Assembly (NCBI GenBank): GCA_017649485.1
Contig: JAGCGS010000024.1
Span: 1 to 61,672, forward strand
DNA: 61,672 nucleotides
Direction of reading: 5' to 3'
From: Bacteroidaceae bacterium
GTDB taxonomy: Bacteria > Bacteroidota > Bacteroidia > Bacteroidales > Bacteroidaceae
Shown here: positions 59,541 through 61,672 of the stretch, in pieces
How positions within the stretch are numbered: the first letter of the stretch is position 1
Layout of the letters: the number at the start of each line of letters is the position of its first letter
The notes under the pieces: model-generated
Told to the model about the DNA's origin: nothing
Databases searched by the model: none
Seen by the model: only the letters and a program-made list of their open reading frames with translations
Program-made: the position numbers and the translations under genes

Positions 59541-61172
59541 TCATTCTGGTATTTCCTGGATTCTGCCTACATAAGCGCTCCAGCTAGCTTCTGCCTTGTA
59601 ATCATCAACGGATGCTGCTGGTACATAGATGGGGCAGTCGTTGGTGTCATCCAGTGCACATACATCAAGTGTTGGAGGGGTAGTTGCCAAGCAAGTGATG
59701 CTCGTCAGACTCCTGCATTCATTAAAAGCAAATAAACCAATTGAAGTCACATCCTTAGGAATGGTGATGCTCGTCAGGTTTCTACAACCATAGAAAGCAA
59801 ATTCGCCAATTGAAGTTACACCCTCAGGAATGTTAATGCTCGTCAGGCTGCTACAATCTGCAAAAGCATAATCTCCAATTGAAATCACATCCTCAGGAAT
59901 GGTGATGCTCGTCAGGCTGCTGCAATAATGAAAAGCAAATCCCCCAATTGAAGTCACACCCTCTGGAATGGTGATGCTCGCCAGGCTGCTGCATTCGGAA
60001 AAAGCATGATCGCCAATTGAAGTCACACCCTCAGGAATGATGATGCTCGTTAGGTTGAGGCATTCATAAAAAACATAATCGCCAATTGAAGTCACACCAG
60101 TGAAATACTGTAATTCATCTAAGGAGGTAATGCTGGTATCGCCGCAGAACACGTCGATGTCCGTCACAGCCGCCGCCTCCCCATAGCTCAGTTCACCATC
60201 ACCATCCGTATCCCAATATTTGATAAAAATAGTTTTCATATTTTCATCGGCAAAAACTATAGGGTCATCATCGTTGTGCTGTTTTAGTTCCTCTTCAATA
60301 TCGACAAGCGTAAAGTTGATATTATTTGCATGCTTTACTTCTACTTTCTGAGAGGTAGCCTTTGAAACCTCTATCGCTTTGCCGTTTTCATCCTTGCCCT
60401 TGATGTCTATCGTGAATCCCTTCTCAAAAACCGTAGGAGGCAGGATGAAGAATATATCCATGCTCTCACCTTCTGTATCGACATTGAAGGAACCTTCTTT
60501 GGCGTTGGAATATGGCTTCTCCTTGTCGATTGTGAATACAGGCTCCTCGTCGGCAAGATTGATATACCCTTCTCCGGCTATCGCCTCACCGTTATTACCC
60601 CTGAGAGTCACAGTATGGAGATTATAAATCTTTCCTACAGAGACATGAATCATGCCCACGGTCTGCTGGAATGCGAAGGCACTGCCATCACTCACCACCA
60701 ACATGGGTGCATCGAAACGGAAGTCATTGGCGTCAGTGGAATTCAGGTCGTCTGGTAGAGAACGGCGTAATATGTTGCCGCTCAGCACCCAATAGTTATC
60801 ACCAGGATAAACGGCATAATAAATCTCTTTACTTCTAACCCTCTTTCCTCTAAATGTAGCCTGAGTCCCGTCTGAGCTAACCAGTGAATACCGTTTCATA
60901 TCCGCTTCAATGTCGCTAAACACATTGATGCAGTCGCCCTCCGACCAAACAATATGCTTCGTTCCACTCTCTTTTGGATTGGATATCTGCGCCCTTGTCT
61001 GGGTAACATCAGGCATAGTGGCTACTAGTGAAGTGATGGATTTCACCTCTATTCCGGCAACGTCATCTTCGTTTAAGTCGTCGTTGCTGCATGATGCGAG
61101 ACCCAAAGAAACGAACATAGCCGCACAAGCTATACCCACATGTTTAACGGATTTCAGTAATTTCTTATTCAT
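59541..61172 (-). CDS. BspA-like leucine-rich-repeat surface lipoprotein with fimbrillin-like N-domain
   Basis: 543 residues from MNKKLLKSVKHVGIACAAMF. Lipobox LASC is followed by SNDDLNEDD. Residues about 40-310 read like a fimbrillin-family domain (TSLVATMPDVTQTRAQISNP, IVWSEGDCINVFSD, EIYYAVYPGDNYWV). A calcium-loop-like segment DTDGDGELSYGEA (about 335-347) follows. Six 23-residue BspA repeats of the type VTSIGxxAFxxCxSLTSIxI then run to about residue 480, and the tail LATTPPTLD...IYVPAASVDDYK is the usual C-terminus of these proteins. It should act as a surface adhesin or binding protein. Confidence 0.9.
   Translation of the reverse strand: MNKKLLKSVKHVGIACAAMFVSLGLASCSNDDLNEDDVAGIEVKSITSLVATMPDVTQTRAQISNPKESGTKHIVWSEGDCINVFSDIEADMKRYSLVSSDGTQATFRGKRVRSKEIYYAVYPGDNYWVLSGNILRRSLPDDLNSTDANDFRFDAPMLVVSDGSAFAFQQTVGMIHVSVGKIYNLHTVTLRGNNGEAIAGEGYINLADEEPVFTIDKEKPYSNAKEGSFNVDTEGESMDIFFILPPTVFEKGFTIDIKGKDENGKAIEVSKATSQKVEVKHANNINFTLVDIEEELKQHNDDDPIVFADENMKTIFIKYWDTDGDGELSYGEAAAVTDIDVFCGDTSITSLDELQYFTGVTSIGDYVFYECLNLTSIIIPEGVTSIGDHAFSECSSLASITIPEGVTSIGGFAFHYCSSLTSITIPEDVISIGDYAFADCSSLTSINIPEGVTSIGEFAFYGCRNLTSITIPKDVTSIGLFAFNECRSLTSITCLATTPPTLDVCALDDTNDCPIYVPAASVDDYKAEASWSAYVGRIQEIPE
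59690..60104 (-). repeat. 69-bp tandem repeats encoding BspA leucine-rich repeats
   Basis: A CTCAGGAATG-TGATGCTCGTCAGG type unit recurs about every 69 bp, six times, in phase with the reading frame. Near-identity of adjacent units suggests recent expansion and possible copy-number variation. Confidence 0.85.
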
Positions 61173-61201
61173 GACTTCAATATTTAATTGACTATATCCT
61201 G

Positions 61202-61233
61202 CAAAGATACAGGATGGAAATGAATAAAGCAAG
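61202..61233 (-). promoter_or_regulatory. Promoter of the BspA-like gene
   Basis: Minus-strand TATCTTTG (61202-61209), 20-bp spacer and CTTG (61230-61233). The ATG at 61172 lies 29 bp downstream of the -7 box. Confidence 0.7.
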
Positions 61234-61324
61234 CGAGCCGCGAGAATGTTTTGTACGATTGATGATATTTATAGAGAAAAACAGCAAACATAATTTTATA
61301 ATTCCGATGAATCAGGCTTCTTAT

Positions 61325-61499
61325 AACTTGCGGAGCAAGTTTTTCATACGTGCAAAGCACGATCTCCTTCTCATAGTTGCTTGCAACTTCTCATGACTTG
61401 CAAAGCAAGTTTCTCATAGTCGCAGAGCGAGTTCTCAATCTAAAATCGTGCTGCCACGATTTTAGATATCATGCCTTCGGCGTCATTCGCTTTGGGCGA
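61325..61499. repeat. Array of eight small hairpins with varying stems
   Basis: Short inverted repeats follow one another: AACTTGC-GGA-GCAAGTT (61325-61341), CGTGC-AAA-GCACG (61349-61361), AGTTGC-TT-GCAACT (61375-61388), ACTTGC-AAA-GCAAGT (61396-61410), TCGC-AGA-GCGA (61420-61430), a 13-bp stem at 61438-61467, ATGCC-TTC-GGCGT (61471-61483) and a weak one at 61487-61499. The first five are separated by TTCTCATA-like linkers. Stem sequences differ while pairing is kept. Confidence 0.75.
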
Positions 61500-61672
61500 T
61501 CAAGCCATTTCCTTCAATTAATCTGGGCATTTACTCCAAGCAATTGACAAGATGGGGCATGGGGGTAATGCATCATTGAGACAAGCTGTTTTTTGCCTTT
61601 TGATACAGTAATACAGAATACAGTTTTCTCAGCGAGACATCATCCAACTGCCAAAACAAAACTTATCATTAT
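61500..61672. other. Non-coding window end, nothing recognised
   Basis: The last 173 bp have no convincing reading frame, promoter or hairpin. Together with 61234-61324 they form the unassigned part of a 440-bp gap after the BspA-like promoter. Confidence 0.5.

Noticed and set aside
61214-61396. Short plus-strand frame of 60 codons after the BspA-like promoter
   Set aside because: It runs into the hairpin array, has no promoter of its own and no recognisable features.
61325-61499. CRISPR array
   Set aside because: Repeat units vary and are shorter than CRISPR repeats, there are no unique spacers of uniform length, and no cas genes are in the window.

Overview
The window looks like a chromosomal segment of a Bacteroidales bacterium, most likely Prevotella or a close relative. 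The signs are a short 286-residue RpoD-type sigma factor, many Bacteroidetes promoters with a TAnnTTTG -7 box and a TTTG-like -33 box 19-20 bp upstream, many lipoproteins with a Cys followed by acidic residues, a fimbrillin/BspA-like surface protein, a carboxypeptidase-regulatory/TonB-type outer-membrane barrel, DUF4230 proteins and C11 peptidases. I saw no tRNA, rRNA, CRISPR array or transposase.

Layout. 1-7.3 kb: the end of a radical SAM/SPASM maturase, then three tandem paralogous lipoproteins. The first two carry a Gly-rich amphipathic stretch recalling beta-pore-forming toxins; the third has lost that stretch and gained a beta-helix-like C-terminus. 7.3-23.4 kb: a long minus-strand accessory stretch of acetyl- and acyltransferases, small hydrolases, lipoproteins and at least five gene remnants. 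It ends with an M28 peptidase, a TonB-type barrel and a LiaF-like membrane protein. 23.6-24.6 kb: a membrane-anchored LytTR regulator, divergent from the LiaF-like gene. 24.6-38.4 kb: mostly plus-strand genes for muropeptide recycling (NlpC/P60 and dipeptide epimerase), HtrA, RpoD, two C11 peptidases, NadC and an ECF sigma operon, with a site-2-like protease and RlmH on the minus strand. 38.5-56.8 kb: metabolism, with a FabK-like reductase, a galactose operon (galM, MFS permease, galK), manA, gdhA, a cell-wall amidase with DUF4230 proteins, an AsmA-like protein, a sugar porter, NhaD and a branching enzyme. 56.8-61.7 kb: a small-peptide and surface-lipoprotein locus ending in an array of small hairpins.

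The most interesting signal is regulatory. A 39-bp element (31/39 identical) lies directly upstream of the -33 box of two minus-strand promoters about 9 kb apart, at exactly the same spacing. One drives an acyltransferase-rich operon at 14660; the other drives the LiaF-like/TonB operon at 23388, divergent from the LytTR gene. The element contains direct repeats with a 20-bp period, the geometry used by LytTR proteins, and three such repeats also precede the regulator's own promoter. This suggests a small autoregulated envelope regulon.

The second is a set of three peptides of 36-59 residues between 57.0 and 59.4 kb. One has a classic double-glycine leader and a nine-residue core with no neighbouring processing genes; the other two are homologues of each other. 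The third is the 9.7-17.8 kb zone, which holds a decaying duplicated gene block, including a chimeric pseudogene whose 3' part resembles a class A beta-lactamase.
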